Below the pieces are notes generated by a model. That model saw only the letters and a list, made by a program, of their open reading frames with translations. It ran no database searches and was not told where the DNA came from. Shown piece by piece: positions 36,365 to 47,300 of a stretch of DNA of 64,000 nucleotides. Source of the DNA: Pohlia nutans (Eukaryota > Streptophyta > Bryopsida > Bryales > Mniaceae); the NCBI GenBank assembly GCA_022496805.1, contig CM040085.1, positions 38,407,811 to 38,471,810 of the forward strand, in the 5' to 3' direction. Made by a program: the position numbers and the translations under genes. Numbering within the stretch: position 1 is the first letter of the stretch; every line of letters begins with the position of its first letter.

Positions 36365-36840
36365 CACGCCCTAAATTCAAAACCTCTAATAAACCACTCG
36401 ATCCCTGTATCATTACCGTATCATCACCGCAGAGTCGCTATGTAATGTGAAAAGTTCCTACACACGAACCCAAACCATACAGGAACGGAACGCTCCACCA
36501 TCTCCGTCAGTGAGCTCGGGGGAGGGGGTGCGCCTCACTCAATTCTGCACCAAAATTGTGGCCGCGACGTTCGTTGGGAAGAGAAAATTGAGGCGGAGAC
36601 GACGAAGAAACGATGTAATCTGATGATTGCGTTGATCGGAGGGAAATCCGTTCCGATGCAGAGCTTAAATCATTCCCGGCCGATGAGCTTTATGTGTTTC
36701 ACCTGATTCACAAGACACCGGAAGAGAGACAGACAAAAGAGTCTTTTTCTTTCTCAAACTGGCTTTTCATTCTCTCCCGAATTTTCATTTCTTTTTCTTT
36801 TCTTTTTCATTTCTTTTTTGATTGACTTAGTGACCTGTGG
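36365..36840 (-). promoter_or_regulatory. ASH2-like gene leader and promoter region
   Basis: GC-richer DNA upstream of the minus-strand ATG, changing to a C/T-rich tract with repeated TTTCTTTT at 36745-36825 (A/G-rich on the coding strand). The transcription start is not determinable here. Confidence 0.45.
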
Positions 36841-36898
36841 CCGTGACGTTTTGGATTTTACAGTTTTAGCACACCAGTACATTTTTATTTCATAATTC

Positions 36899-37598
36899 TT
36901 AACCCCAAGGATTTATAGATTTGAAGTGATAAATTCAATCAATATATTGTAAATAACATGATGGGATAAAATTCTACATAATCAAAATTAGTGAAGAGCA
37001 TTAAATGTGTTAGTCAAAAAGACAAATAAATTTGAACTTAAGGAAATTCACATGGAACTTAAAAATTGGAAACGTTTTCATAAGGACGACAAACAGATTA
37101 CAACCTTTCTCAACACTACATCCTCTACAGTTTTTCATCCATCTAAATTTCTCTTGGTTCTTGTGCTAGTTAATTATCATTTGTACTATATGGATCTTCA
37201 AAACAAGATATTGTGATTTTTTGAAAAACAACACAATTGGTTTATGTCAAGTTTCATTCTTAGTTCAAAAAGTGAGACCTTATACATGATTTTCCATAAT
37301 TAAAGAATCAAATAATGAAAACCATACCATCTCGTAGTGCATGTTATTCCAATTTCATTACAATATTTTTTTTAAAAACTGTGTTAATTTGGGATTTTTA
37401 ATTGAATTTCAAGAGAAAATTTTGAAAAATTAATTTAAAAATATTAATAAAAAATATGATGAATCCAACTGTACAAACGTGATCTTCCCATTGCTATTTA
37501 CAACTTTGTTTTGTACACCATCTCCATTTTTGTTTTTCATCAAACAGTTTATAACAAATCTTTGAAAACAATGTTGAATTGGGACGTTAAAGGGTTAA
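36899..37598. mobile_element. TTAA-bounded element, 700 bp
   Basis: Left TTAACCCCAAGGATTTATAG; right ends GGGACGTTAAAGGGTTAA. The left part is related to 47693-47933 (AATTAGTGAAGAGCATT). The right part matches 54927-55109 in inverted orientation (TACAGTTTTTCATCCATC, CTTGTGCTAGTTA). It shares its right TTAA with the next element. Confidence 0.7.
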
Positions 37599-37962
37599 CT
37601 CCTAAAGGACTTCACTCCTCTCCAAATTTAAATAATTGCAAAGATCCATTATAAAATGCAACTAGGAGGGATATTTTTGAACTTGATATATGAATAAAAG
37701 TTGTACATTATGATGTCATTTGTTCAAGAACACTTTTGAACTAAGATCTTTGAATTTTTTGGTGAATCACTTCAACATCAAACGAGGCATGAAATTTTCT
37801 AAATCATACATTTTCTAAAAATTTCACCAATAATCCCTCCATAGCAACCCTAAAAATTTGCAGTAAAAATTTCACTTCGCCAAAAGTCGACAACGGATGA
37901 GAAACACAGTTTCATTTCTATACATCATCCAATTTATGAACAGTTGGGCGTTTAAGGGTTAA
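37595..37962. mobile_element. TTAA-bounded element, 368 bp, adjoining the previous one
   Basis: Left TTAACTCCTAAAGGACTTCA; right GGGCGTTTAAGGGTTAA. A close relative lies at 57587-58179 (AAGTTGTACATTATGA, CACTTTTGAACTAAGATCTT). Confidence 0.7.
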
Positions 37963-38620
37963 GGTTTAAACATCCAAATGAGTAAAAATCAACCATATTG
38001 AATTTACTTTTGGTTTCGGTTTTCAAATCTAATTTTTTCTTCTAATATTGAGCATTTTACTGCATTTTGAAATTGAGAAATTTATTACATTCTCACTTAA
38101 CTTTGCAATAATATTTTAATTTAGGTTGTGAATTATATTATATTTTTTAACCCTCTTTCTTATACCTTCTACCAAAAACTTTAAAGTAATTGAAGTTTAT
38201 TTGTCGCCAATCTTGCCATTTCAGGGGTGCACTCTTTTATGTGTGTGAGGAATCATGTGGTTCAATCATTAGAGAAGAATTGGGGCCTTCAAAAGGCCCC
38301 TTCCATTTCAGATCTACTGATGCAGTCTCATGGGAAAAAGTAAATTTTTTTAAAAAAAATTCTAAATTATTTATAAAAAAAAAATCAAATTAAAAAAAAA
38401 ATCCAATCTGACGTGGACAGCGACTGTCCATGTTAGAAAGGATTTTTTTTAATTAATAATATTTTTCCTAATTACGTTAAATCACATCAATGGACCTTCT
38501 AGAGGCTCCAAAACTTTTCTAATGAAGAGGGGGATTAATAAAAACATCAATGTACAAGATACACATACATTGATCATGTTACAATTTGATACGAAATAGA
38601 TATGTGTATAGCCCTTAAAG
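37963..38620. other. AT-rich intergenic DNA
   Basis: Nothing recognisable beyond A/T homopolymer runs at 38340-38400. Confidence 0.5.
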
Positions 38621-38624
38621 GGAT

Positions 38625-38800
38625 AGGTAGGGCCGGTTGGTTGGTACAACTTTCTTGCCATGACAACCCACTAGCAGCATCAAGCCATGTGTATCACACC
38701 ACTGCTCAAACGAGCCCAATAGGTTTCGAACCCGGACCACATAAATGTGATACAACGCCCTTCACCAACCAACCAAAAAACTCATGACTTGGCGATAATA
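38625..38800 (-). mobile_element. tRNA-like / SINE remnant
   Basis: The minus strand reads GGTCCGGGTTCGAAACCTAT at about 38736-38717, an exact RNA polymerase III B box (GGTTCGAAACC), preceded by an A-box-like GGTTGGTGAAGGGCG. A genuine tRNA is unlikely because no acceptor stem or normal anticodon arm can be folded by eye. The ends carry inverted GGTTGGTTGGT / ACCAACCAACC. Confidence 0.45.
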
Positions 38801-39020
38801 ATTAACCCAAAACATACCTTTATGCTATCTCGCACCCAACCATCATTAATTTGCTATTATTGTTACTATTACTGTTACTTTTTGTTTTGGTTACTATAGT
38901 GTCCATCCTCGAAAGGGGAGAGTAGTATTGTTCCAATGTCCCTTTGTCCAGTGGGCATCGGGTCATTGACATTACGAACGGACACTTTATTCACGCCAAC
39001 CCTTTTTATAGGGTCGGTGT

Positions 39021-39050
39021 TTCTATCTATCTATCTATTTATCTATCTAT
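39021..39050. repeat. (TCTA)n microsatellite
   Basis: About seven tetranucleotide units with one TTTA interruption. Confidence 0.85.
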
Positions 39051-39116
39051 AGCCCTTAATTTCAAGATGTTGAACACGTGTATTTATATGGTAGGGCTCT
39101 ACAAGTTTAATTGTAT

Positions 39117-39695
39117 TTAACCCTTAAAGGCCAAGTGTCCTAAATGGGACATTTTCAATGTTCAAGTTGGTTTCTACGGTGTCAATTTTTATCTTGATTT
39201 TTTGAAAGGCATTATGTGAATTCTGTATGTCGATACAAAAAATAAAAAATGGGGATCCAAAATTTTTTGATTCCAACTTCATAAGTGGAAGTTATAGATT
39301 GAAAGAGGTTTTTTTTTGCTAGAATGGGCAGTCTGTACAAGGATTAAAATAAACCTTAGGAATGATTATTTTGCATCTCTAACTGTACTAAGATCTTGCT
39401 TTAGCCTACCAAAAGAATGTCTGGTAAAACTTTCATAGAATTTGACCGTACAGATTGCAAGTTTGTAGCATTTGAAGTGAAAAGATGAAATGTGACAATC
39501 TTTTGTGACCTTTTTTGACCATCTTTGGAGACATGGGAAAATTTGTTAAATTGGTCAAAAAATTCTTTAATATTTTTTAAATGTTCAAATTGGTATTAGC
39601 TATCAAAAGCCCAAAAAAATTCACAAGAAAATGAATAGAAAGAGGTGAAAATAATGCTCAAAAACAAGAAAAACCCATGGTTCTTTAGAGGTTAA
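39117..39695. mobile_element. TTAA-bounded element, about 580 bp
   Basis: Left TTAACCCTTAAAGGCCAAGT; right end GGTTCTTTAGAGGTTAA, the inverted counterpart with a few mismatches. Confidence 0.65.
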
Positions 39696-40247
39696 GCTAG
39701 GATGGAAGAAACATGAACGAAAATCCGTTGACTGGGTCTACAAGATGCGTAGAAAATTTGATAGTATTAGCTGGGGCACCCAGAGATCGATTGCAATGCT
39801 ATGCGCGTTGACTTCACACATTTCTAATTACTACCGCCGACACATGGTACGTGAATTGAAAATCATTGCTGCCATCCCTTCGAGCCCCGCTCAAGCCCTT
39901 CCACTCCGCGTTCGAAGTTATAAGTTAATTCGCCCACCCTCGGCTCGGCTCAGCTTGCCTCTCCTGTCTAACACTTCGCTTGGGCCTGTTTTCTACAGAA
40001 GCCAAAAGCTGCGAAGCTCACCTGTAGAGACGATGTTCTAAGTTATATGATCAATTTTCAATTTGGATTGGACAAGAGAATAACCACAAATACATCTCAG
40101 ACCAAGACTGACGGCAAGACTAGATCTAAACTTGGAAAGCACTCTAGCAACGTTGCTAGAACAGAATATTCAGACAGACTTAATTAGTGCATATACAGAG
40201 TTACAGACCAAGTGTCTGTATATTGTATATCTGAGGCCATCTTCACA
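39696..40247. other. intergenic DNA, GC-richer patch, no supported gene
   Basis: An ORF of 98 codons (39745-40041) has no recognisable domain and no partner exon. I do not call it a gene. Confidence 0.4.
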
Positions 40248-40605
40248 CACAGGGAACCCTCACAATTTGACCCCGGGGCTAAACTTGGGGTGGGGGATAA
40301 AAATGAGGGACTTTTACCCCGGGGCAGTTTTTTTGGCCCCCATGCAGGTCAAAAGCACCATTGTTTTACCCCGGTAAATCATGTTTTACACCGGTAAAGG
40401 TTCCGAAAAGGGAGTCAAAAATTGACCCCCAACTCCCAATCTTCGCTTTTGAAAACAGGGTAAAGGTTCCGAAAAGGGAGTCAAAAATTGACCCCCAACT
40501 CCCAATCTTTGCTTTTGAAAACAGGGTAAAAGTTCCAGAAATGGGGTAAAAATGGGGCCAAACCATCCACCTTTTACCCCGGCAAAAATGTTTGGGACCC
40601 CTGTG
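40248..40605. mobile_element. CACAGGG-ended MITE, copy 1 (358 bp)
   Basis: Begins CACAGGGAACCC and ends GGGACCCCTGTG, flanked by the trinucleotide ACA on both sides (40245-40247 and 40606-40608). It is built from repeated GGTAAA and TTTACC motifs. A 73-bp internal segment (GTTCCGAAAAGGGAGTC...) is tandemly duplicated, absent from copy 2. Short antisense ORFs here derive from the repeat. Confidence 0.8.
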
Positions 40606-41233
40606 ACACAACATGCAGCGGCAGTGGTGCTCGCGGCTGGTGTCGGCGCAGCTGGCACACAAGAGTGCCAAAAAGCAAGAAGGTCATCTAATTTCCCTTG
40701 ATGCCTTACTAAGTAAGCAACCGATCGAACCAACTGTAGAAAACAGAGTTATTTGTAACTTCATCCTTCTCACCCAAAATGCCGCCTGTAATCTCGCTTT
40801 CCTCTTTACCTCATTCATATTTATATATGATTGGAACACATATTTCAATACAAAATTGTTTCGCCCACTTACTGGAGTACTTATATCAGTGCAAGAATTG
40901 ATTCCTTAGACATTTGGTGCTCGCAATTTTGATCTTCGATGGCATGGCACAATTGTGTAAGAAAATGTAGTTTTCGAGTTGCAGTGTCGGATTTTCATAG
41001 AATGGCGCACATATACGAACGTTGTCTTGCACCGTTCTCTACATTTGGAAGTCATGCCGAATGTCATCACCACTCTAAACCCTAAGTGGTCAACTCCATG
41101 ATTAGGGTTTCGAAATTCGGAAACACGGAATGCGAAACAGCGTTGATTGATTCCTGACACACAAACAAGCAGAGGCTCAGCTTTGTTGACGATAGCGTCC
41201 TACGGTCAACGAGGTCGACGCCACGATGCATTC
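40606..41233. other. intergenic DNA, no gene seen
   Basis: No supported coding signal. Confidence 0.45.
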
Positions 41234-42554
41234 CATCAGGAAACTGGGGGGCAGGGGAATCAGTACAGTTCCTGTATGATTTCTTTTTATGTGGCCACAT
41301 GTACAGGACCTGTATTGAAAATGTACATGTGTCGTATGGTGGCGGCATGGAATCCGAGCCAATTGAATCCATACATTATCTTTTACTGTGAGTTCTATAT
41401 GGGAATTATCCTTTGTAGCAAACCTATATTGAAAATGTATTATTGCAAAGATTCTACAGATTCTGTATAAGTTTATTTCACTGTCATTTCAATATAGAAT
41501 ATATACACAAAGTCGTTTCAATATAGGATTCATGCAGAGACCAACAGTATGTACAATTATCATATAGTTATCATATTGTTTTCATACAAAACCTATATTG
41601 AATTTGGTGAAGACCTTGTATAGAATGCATATTGAATATATATGAAAACCATATTGAATCCATATTCCTTTATATTTTCATCATTTATTCCTATCACATT
41701 TAGTAATCCAAATGTTTAGAATGAATGCATACTGATATATTTAGTTTTTGGATATATTTAGTTTTTGGCAGTATTGTACTCAGTCGTAACAGTTTAGAGC
41801 TCCTACCTAATATTTAATTCTTTTTCCGGAATGATGAGAAAATTCTCGAAAATGTGTGGATAATCTTTGAGATTCTCTTTTTCACCATCAAAATTCATTT
41901 ATTTTTTGGAAAAATAATTTCCTAAAAATTTGGGCATCCCCTTTTATAATTGTTTTTTTGTCGAAACAATGTATTTAATGTACAAGTAAGATACTGACAG
42001 TCAAAAAAATCAAAACATGTATCTTGGGGATGCCATGTACAAACTGATAATACATTTAATGTATAAGTAAATAAGAAAATAATCATGCATCACTTGTAGT
42101 GATTTTTAAGTGGTTTGATGGCTAGGGGCGCGGTTTGGATGAGTCAGGTGCACAGTTCGAATCTGAAGGACGACTAGTGGTGGATAGTTATGGGTGTTGG
42201 TGGGCCTCGCGGTAAGGTGGTGGTCCAGCGCAGGTTGGTGAGTGGCCCTCGGTACCTCACTGCAGGGCTTGTAGACAACCACGTGTTGAGATATCAAGGT
42301 ACATGATTTTATTTTTATTTTTATTGTGACAATTTTATTAGTATCTAATATTTATATTGAATACTACATAATAACATGCAGGTTTAGTAAGGTTACTGTA
42401 GTGAAAGAGTTACAGAGATATAATACAGTTTTAATATAATTCCTGATTCTGTACTGATTCTATACCACTCTGACACATTACGCCACGTCAAAATTTCCCA
42501 TACTGATTCAGTACATGATGTGTACAACTCCCCCTTCCTCGCAGTTTCCTGATG
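41234..42554. mobile_element. terminal-inverted-repeat element, about 1.3 kb
   Basis: The left end CATCAGGAAACTGGGGGGCA is matched inverted at the right end (CATCAGGAAACTGCGAGGAA when read on the minus strand), with further inverted agreement in ACTGATTCAGTAC. The interior is AT-rich with repeated CTATATTGAA phrases, has no transposase, and contains a SINE at 42106-42330. Confidence 0.6.
42106..42330 (+). mobile_element. tRNA-derived SINE nested in the TIR element
   Basis: A-box-like GTTTGATGGCTAGGGGCG and B-box-like CAGTTCGAATCTG about 35 bp apart, then a GC-rich body and an ATTTTTATTTTTATT tail. Confidence 0.55.
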
Positions 42555-43082
42555 TCAGTGGTTGACTTTGTTGATTTCGTCCAAGTCATGTCTACGTGGA
42601 GGAGAACGCCTCGATCCGCGTGTTTTCCTGCATGGGGGTCGCGTTAAAGCCCCCCATCGAACTTCCCGGAGGATGGAGCCCACCAGTCGGGAGGAGGCCG
42701 GGCAGCCCACAGCAGGCTTCATCGTGGTCTTCATCGTCGGGCCTTGAAGGAGCAGGCTTCATCGTGGTCTTCCTCGACGGCTGACTTCATCGTCGGGCCA
42801 TCCTCTTCATCGTCGTCTCCATCGTCTAGTTCCTGATCCCTAATCGTTCCTCCTCTCTCTCCTGCGGCGCCACCGGTTTGAGTGATCTTGGTTTTGAGAT
42901 CTCCTTTAACATGCAGGTCTTCCATGCCTCATGACCTGCACCATGATGCCCACTGCTTCAGGCAGTTCAAGATGTGGACTCGTCCTAGTACGGTCAGATT
43001 GATTTCCAGAACTTGTGCCAGCTTCCGGATTCACCTTTAGAGACTGCTTTCTCTTCCGTAATAGGAGCAGCTCATCTTTTTT

Positions 43083-43356
43083 CACAGGGAACCCTCACAA
43101 TTTGACCCCCGGGCTAAACTTGGGTGGGGGGTAAAAATGAGGGACTTTTACCCCGGGGCAGTTTTTTTTTGGCCCCCATGCAGGTCAAAAGCACCATTGT
43201 TTTACCCCGGTAAAGGTTCCGAAAAGGGAGTCAAAAATTGACCCCCAACTCCCAATCTTCGCTTTTGAAAACAGGGTAAAAGTTCCAAAAATGGGGTAAA
43301 AAATGGGGCCAAACCATCCACTTTTTACCCCGGCAAAAATGTTTGGGACCCCTGTG
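43083..43356. mobile_element. CACAGGG-ended MITE, copy 2 (274 bp)
   Basis: Nearly identical to copy 1 at 40248-40605, with the same ends and a flanking TTT on both sides (43080-43082, 43357-43359). It lacks copy 1's internal duplication. Confidence 0.82.
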
Positions 43357-43450
43357 TTTCAAGGTCCAACCAAGTGTTTTCACAACGTTAATGTGATCCT
43401 CAAGCTAGCCTGTTAATTGATATGTACATAGCACGGTGTACATACCGCCA

Positions 43451-43550
43451 TGTTAATCGATGTGTACATATCACGGTGGATTCTGTTGAGCACAAAGTCA
43501 TGTTAATCGATGTGTACATATCACGGTGGATTCTGTTGAGCACAAAGTCA
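43451..43550. repeat. perfect 50-bp tandem duplication
   Basis: Bases 43451-43500 and 43501-43550 are identical (TGTTAATCGATGTGTACATA...). Perfect identity implies a recent event. Confidence 0.95.
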
Positions 43551-44086
43551 AGGTGATTCAATCGAAATGGCACCTGCAGCAGGCATCCAAACTACAGTAC
43601 TTTAACGTGACTGCCTGGGCACTTTGAATGAATGTGTGCATGAAAAGTGTGTTACAGTTAATGATCGATATCGATTGTGTGGCGAAGTGCGTGTCCAGCC
43701 ATGTTATCCAAGAATGAAAATACTTCGTTCTCAACACATGTTGAGCTTCGTTCTTGGTGGTACAGGTTGCATTCTTTGCAACCTGAAAGTACAAAAATGA
43801 AGAATGAAAAACGTAAAAAAACGTTCAAATCACGAAAGAACCTTGCCGAACATTGTCCAGAACACTAGTGCAAACTGCAAAGAGGTCATATTATGATGAT
43901 GGAGGTCATATTGATTAGGGATCAGGAACTAGACGATGGAGACGACGATGAAAAGGATGGCCCGACGATGAAGTCAGCCGTCGAGGAAGACCACGATGAA
44001 GCCTGCTGTGGGCGGGCTGCCGGCCGGCCTCCTCCCGACTGGTGGGCTCCATCCTCCGGGAAGATCGATGGGGGGCTTTAACGCGA

Positions 44087-44307
44087 CGCGTGCATGGATG
44101 GATGTATCTTAGGGAATGCCAAAAGGACCACACTTTCTTGTAACGCATACCACTGGCAAGATTCCCCATACCACACTTTTCATGCACACATAACATGGCT
44201 GGACACGAAAGATCACGTTTTTGTCGATCATAATTATAGAGAGGACTTACGATGGTTACTTAGATGTTTCTTTTTGTGAAGAGTTTCACGGAGAAACCGA
44301 TGCTGCG
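44087..44307 (+). promoter_or_regulatory. short upstream region of the FAS1-amidase gene
   Basis: Only about 220 bp separate the inverted-repeat arm from the start codon. Two pieces of this stretch (CACACTTTTCATGCACAC and ATAACATGGCTGGACAC) recur inverted at about 43636-43653 and 43687-43703. Any promoter therefore overlaps repeat DNA. Confidence 0.4.
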
Positions 44308-47300
44308 ATGGAGTCTGGAAGTCCGATGGCATTCCTGTTCTTCGTCTTGCTCTTTTTTTTTTGTTTTGATGCAATTGGAGGGGACCTACGAGGCAATCCT
44401 CTTGGCTCCCTTGCAGCCTCCAGACCTGAGCTGGTACTGTAGCAATTTCATGAACCTTTGTTTCCAGTAATTAATTCCATGTGCTTATTATTGTTCTTTC
44501 TCTCGTGTCCTGGCTTCCTTTGACCTAGACTGAGATCTTTGGCCAGGGACTCTCTCGAGTGATGCAATTGATCTTTCCTGGAATTTTGACATATTAGGGT
44601 TTCATTTGAATTTCATGCCTGGATGTGCAGTCCATTTTCTGTGCAGCGCTGAGAAAGGCGAAGCTCTGGAGTAAATTGAGTGCGTTTGATGAAACATTCA
44701 CAGTTTTTGCACCAAGTGACGAAGCTTTCAAGAAAGTTTTCAAAGACACTCGCTTGATTTGCGTGTATGATTTCTACAATTCGCGGCCTTGCACTTCCAC
44801 TGCAGATCTTCTTTCCGCTACAAATCTGGAAACAATTCTTCTGAATTCCTGTAAGCATTTCCGGTGGAGAGCATTAGAGGAGATCTTTTACGTCGGTCGA
44901 TTACGAAACAACGATTATTCCTTTGTTAATTACTAACATTACGAATGATTTTACACAAGAAAATGTCGCAAAGAAAACATTCTTATCAGTTCTGTGATCT
45001 GTTGGAACAGTGGTCGAGGGATCGTTCCAGATAAAAGACCTAAAAGATGGAGAGCTCATTCAATTTGCCAGCAGCTCGGTTGAACAGGTAGCAATCTCTG
45101 TCTGTCGTAGGAGACTCATTTTGTTTAACCCCTAAAGGACCAAGAAGCCCAAATCGGGCCTCATGTTTGTTATAGCAGTTTTGAATAGGTTCTACGTAAA
45201 CTTCCTTTTATTCAAATTTATTTGTATTTTGATCAACAAATGCAATGTTCTTTACTGATTCCAGTGATATAAAATCTGGTCCTATCTGAATTCTATTTTT
45301 CAGAATACAGTCGATTGAATTTTTCATTTTAAGCTATGAATCCTTGGTCCTCAGGGGTTAAAACTCTATGATTTGTGTATTTCACTTCATCTCTACGCAT
45401 TTGTGTAGACAGCCATATTCTTACATCTCCAATTGATCGCAGATACACAAGACAAAAAACAGAACATATATTGGCAATGCTAAAGTGTCGACTGCGGACC
45501 TGTTAGCTGAAAATGGATTTCTGCATGTAGTTGACAATGTGCTAGGCAGCATAAATCCCCGGACGATGCATGCATCTGATGTTTCCATAAATGCCACAGC
45601 AATTCACATCACCTCTAAAGTCATCGATGCCGACGTTTTGGATCAAAAAGGGGTGCGTTTTTCTACTTGTGTTAAGTAAGCATTCATTTCTTGTTTGAGA
45701 CTTTCTACAGTCGTTTCTAAAATCTTAGACTACAAGCAGAGACGTCGTTTCTCACTCTGTTCATTGTCGCTTTTCACTGTACACTTTTCACTGTACGATT
45801 TTCACTGTACACTTTTCACTGTACCCAAAAATGCTTTATGTCCAAGCGGTGGTTCGTGCAAAATTTCATGGTCAACAAACCGTCGTAGTGAGTGTGATAA
45901 ATGTTTTAGTGTGAGGTTTGAAAGTGGGGTTGCAAGACATATTGCCGGGGACTGTACATGCTTGTCCTACGTGACGAATCGCACTCACCAAGTTCAAACA
46001 AAAAATTGGTGAGTGCGTAGTGGCGCCGTTTGACTCACAGAAGGAGTGAAAAGCGATGCCTTCTTGTAGTGTAAAAGGGTCTTTGTCATTTAGAATTTCA
46101 CCTACCTTCGTCAGCACTCAACAGTTTGCTAACTTCACTACAAGGAGAAGGCGTCGCTTTTCACTCCTTATGTGAGTCAAACAGCGCCACTTTGCACTCA
46201 CCCATTTTTGGTGAGTGGACTGGGTTGGACTTGGTGAGTGCAATTCGTCACGTAGGACAAGCGTGTACAGTGAAAAACGATAATGAACAGGATCCTGCAG
46301 AGTGAGAAACGACGCCTCTGCTTGTAGTGCTTCTAGTGGAAGTTTACTTGATTTATGTTTTCCGTCCTATGTGGCAGCTCAATGAGGCGGCAAATGGCGT
46401 CCTGACGATAAACATTCCTGGGCTCCAAGCCAATAGGGACATTGTCGGGTATCCTGATGGAGGGTTGACAAATCATATGCCACTTCTGTTCGACCCAGGT
46501 TTCAACAGAAAAGAGTTTAGTGAACCGGATAAAAAGTTTACATACCCTACCCTGAAGAACGTGCAGCGTCCTAAGAGCGATGAAGATCTTGCCTTCATGA
46601 GCGTAAGCTACCGCAAGTTCTGATGCTTTTCTGAAGCATATAATCGTCATCAATTGTTACAGTCTATACTCTCTCTCACTACCAAATGATATTAAGATTT
46701 GACGATGAATTGTTGCTTCTTTCCACTACAGGTACTTCAATTGGGTTCCTTGATCAGATCCAAGCAAGTAACATCGGTGGAGCTTGTGAAGCTTTACACA
46801 GCACGGCTGAAGAAGTAAACTCAATTGCTTCCTTGCCATATATATTCCTTGCTTCCTTGTGTAATACTCCCTCTGTCCAGAAATAACTGTCCTAGTTTTT
46901 GGCGTGTTTTAACTTAACCAAAAAAAATGGTCAATCTTCAAAAAACGTCCCAGTACTCAAAAAATGGTCTATCTTTAAAAGTAGTATGTAGTATTTGTGT
47001 CACTCTCATTGTCCGTCCCGTTTGAAGTGGACGGGGTCACGTTTGAAGTATAAAACATAGGACAAATATGGCAAAAAGAAAAATGCCAAAAACTAGGACA
47101 ATTACTTTTGGACTGACTGAGGGAGTAGGAGGTTGTGCTTAGAGTTTGTGCTTGCTACATGTGTCCGGAACTAATCTCAGATCATGTCATTGTGGCTTTA
47201 CTCTGAAACAGTTGGACTGAAACGTCATAGTAATCCTGAATCCATGTCTGTGTTTAAACTGCAGGGTCGATTATGTACTGAAGGCAGTGGTGACGTATAC

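Larger units (their letters stand above)
42638..44086. repeat. long inverted repeat (arms 42638-42845 and 43913-44086)
   Basis: The 174-bp right arm is the near-exact reverse complement of the left arm apart from a 34-bp internal duplication in the left arm (CAGGCTTCATCGTGGTCTTC repeated). The outer ends read TCGCGTTAAAGCCCCCCATC. The arms are GC-rich and CpG-rich and could pair into a long hairpin around a 1.07-kb spacer that holds a MITE and a tandem duplication. They could be long terminal inverted repeats of a Mutator-like element, but no 9-bp target duplication was found by eye. Confidence 0.8.

Noticed and set aside
36365..36367. GTG as the start of the ASH2-like protein
   Set aside because: A normal ATG lies immediately after it, at 36364.
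35741..36450. Long plus-strand ORFs overlapping the first exon of the ASH2-like gene
   Set aside because: They are antisense shadows of a low-complexity acidic exon. The minus-strand frame joins properly to the SPRY exons.
38625..38800. Functional tRNA gene
   Set aside because: Has a B box but no credible acceptor stem or anticodon arm; better explained as a SINE remnant.
39745..40041. 98-codon ORF as a gene
   Set aside because: No recognisable domain, no splice partner, and Ser/Leu/Pro-rich text of the kind produced by GC-rich non-coding DNA.
40366..40733. Minus-strand ORFs with repeated SIFDSLFGTF text
   Set aside because: Encoded by the tandem duplication inside a MITE; not protein-coding.
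42562..42784. ORFs in the GC-rich inverted-repeat arm
   Set aside because: Open frames on both strands of both arms with no domain; repeat by-products.
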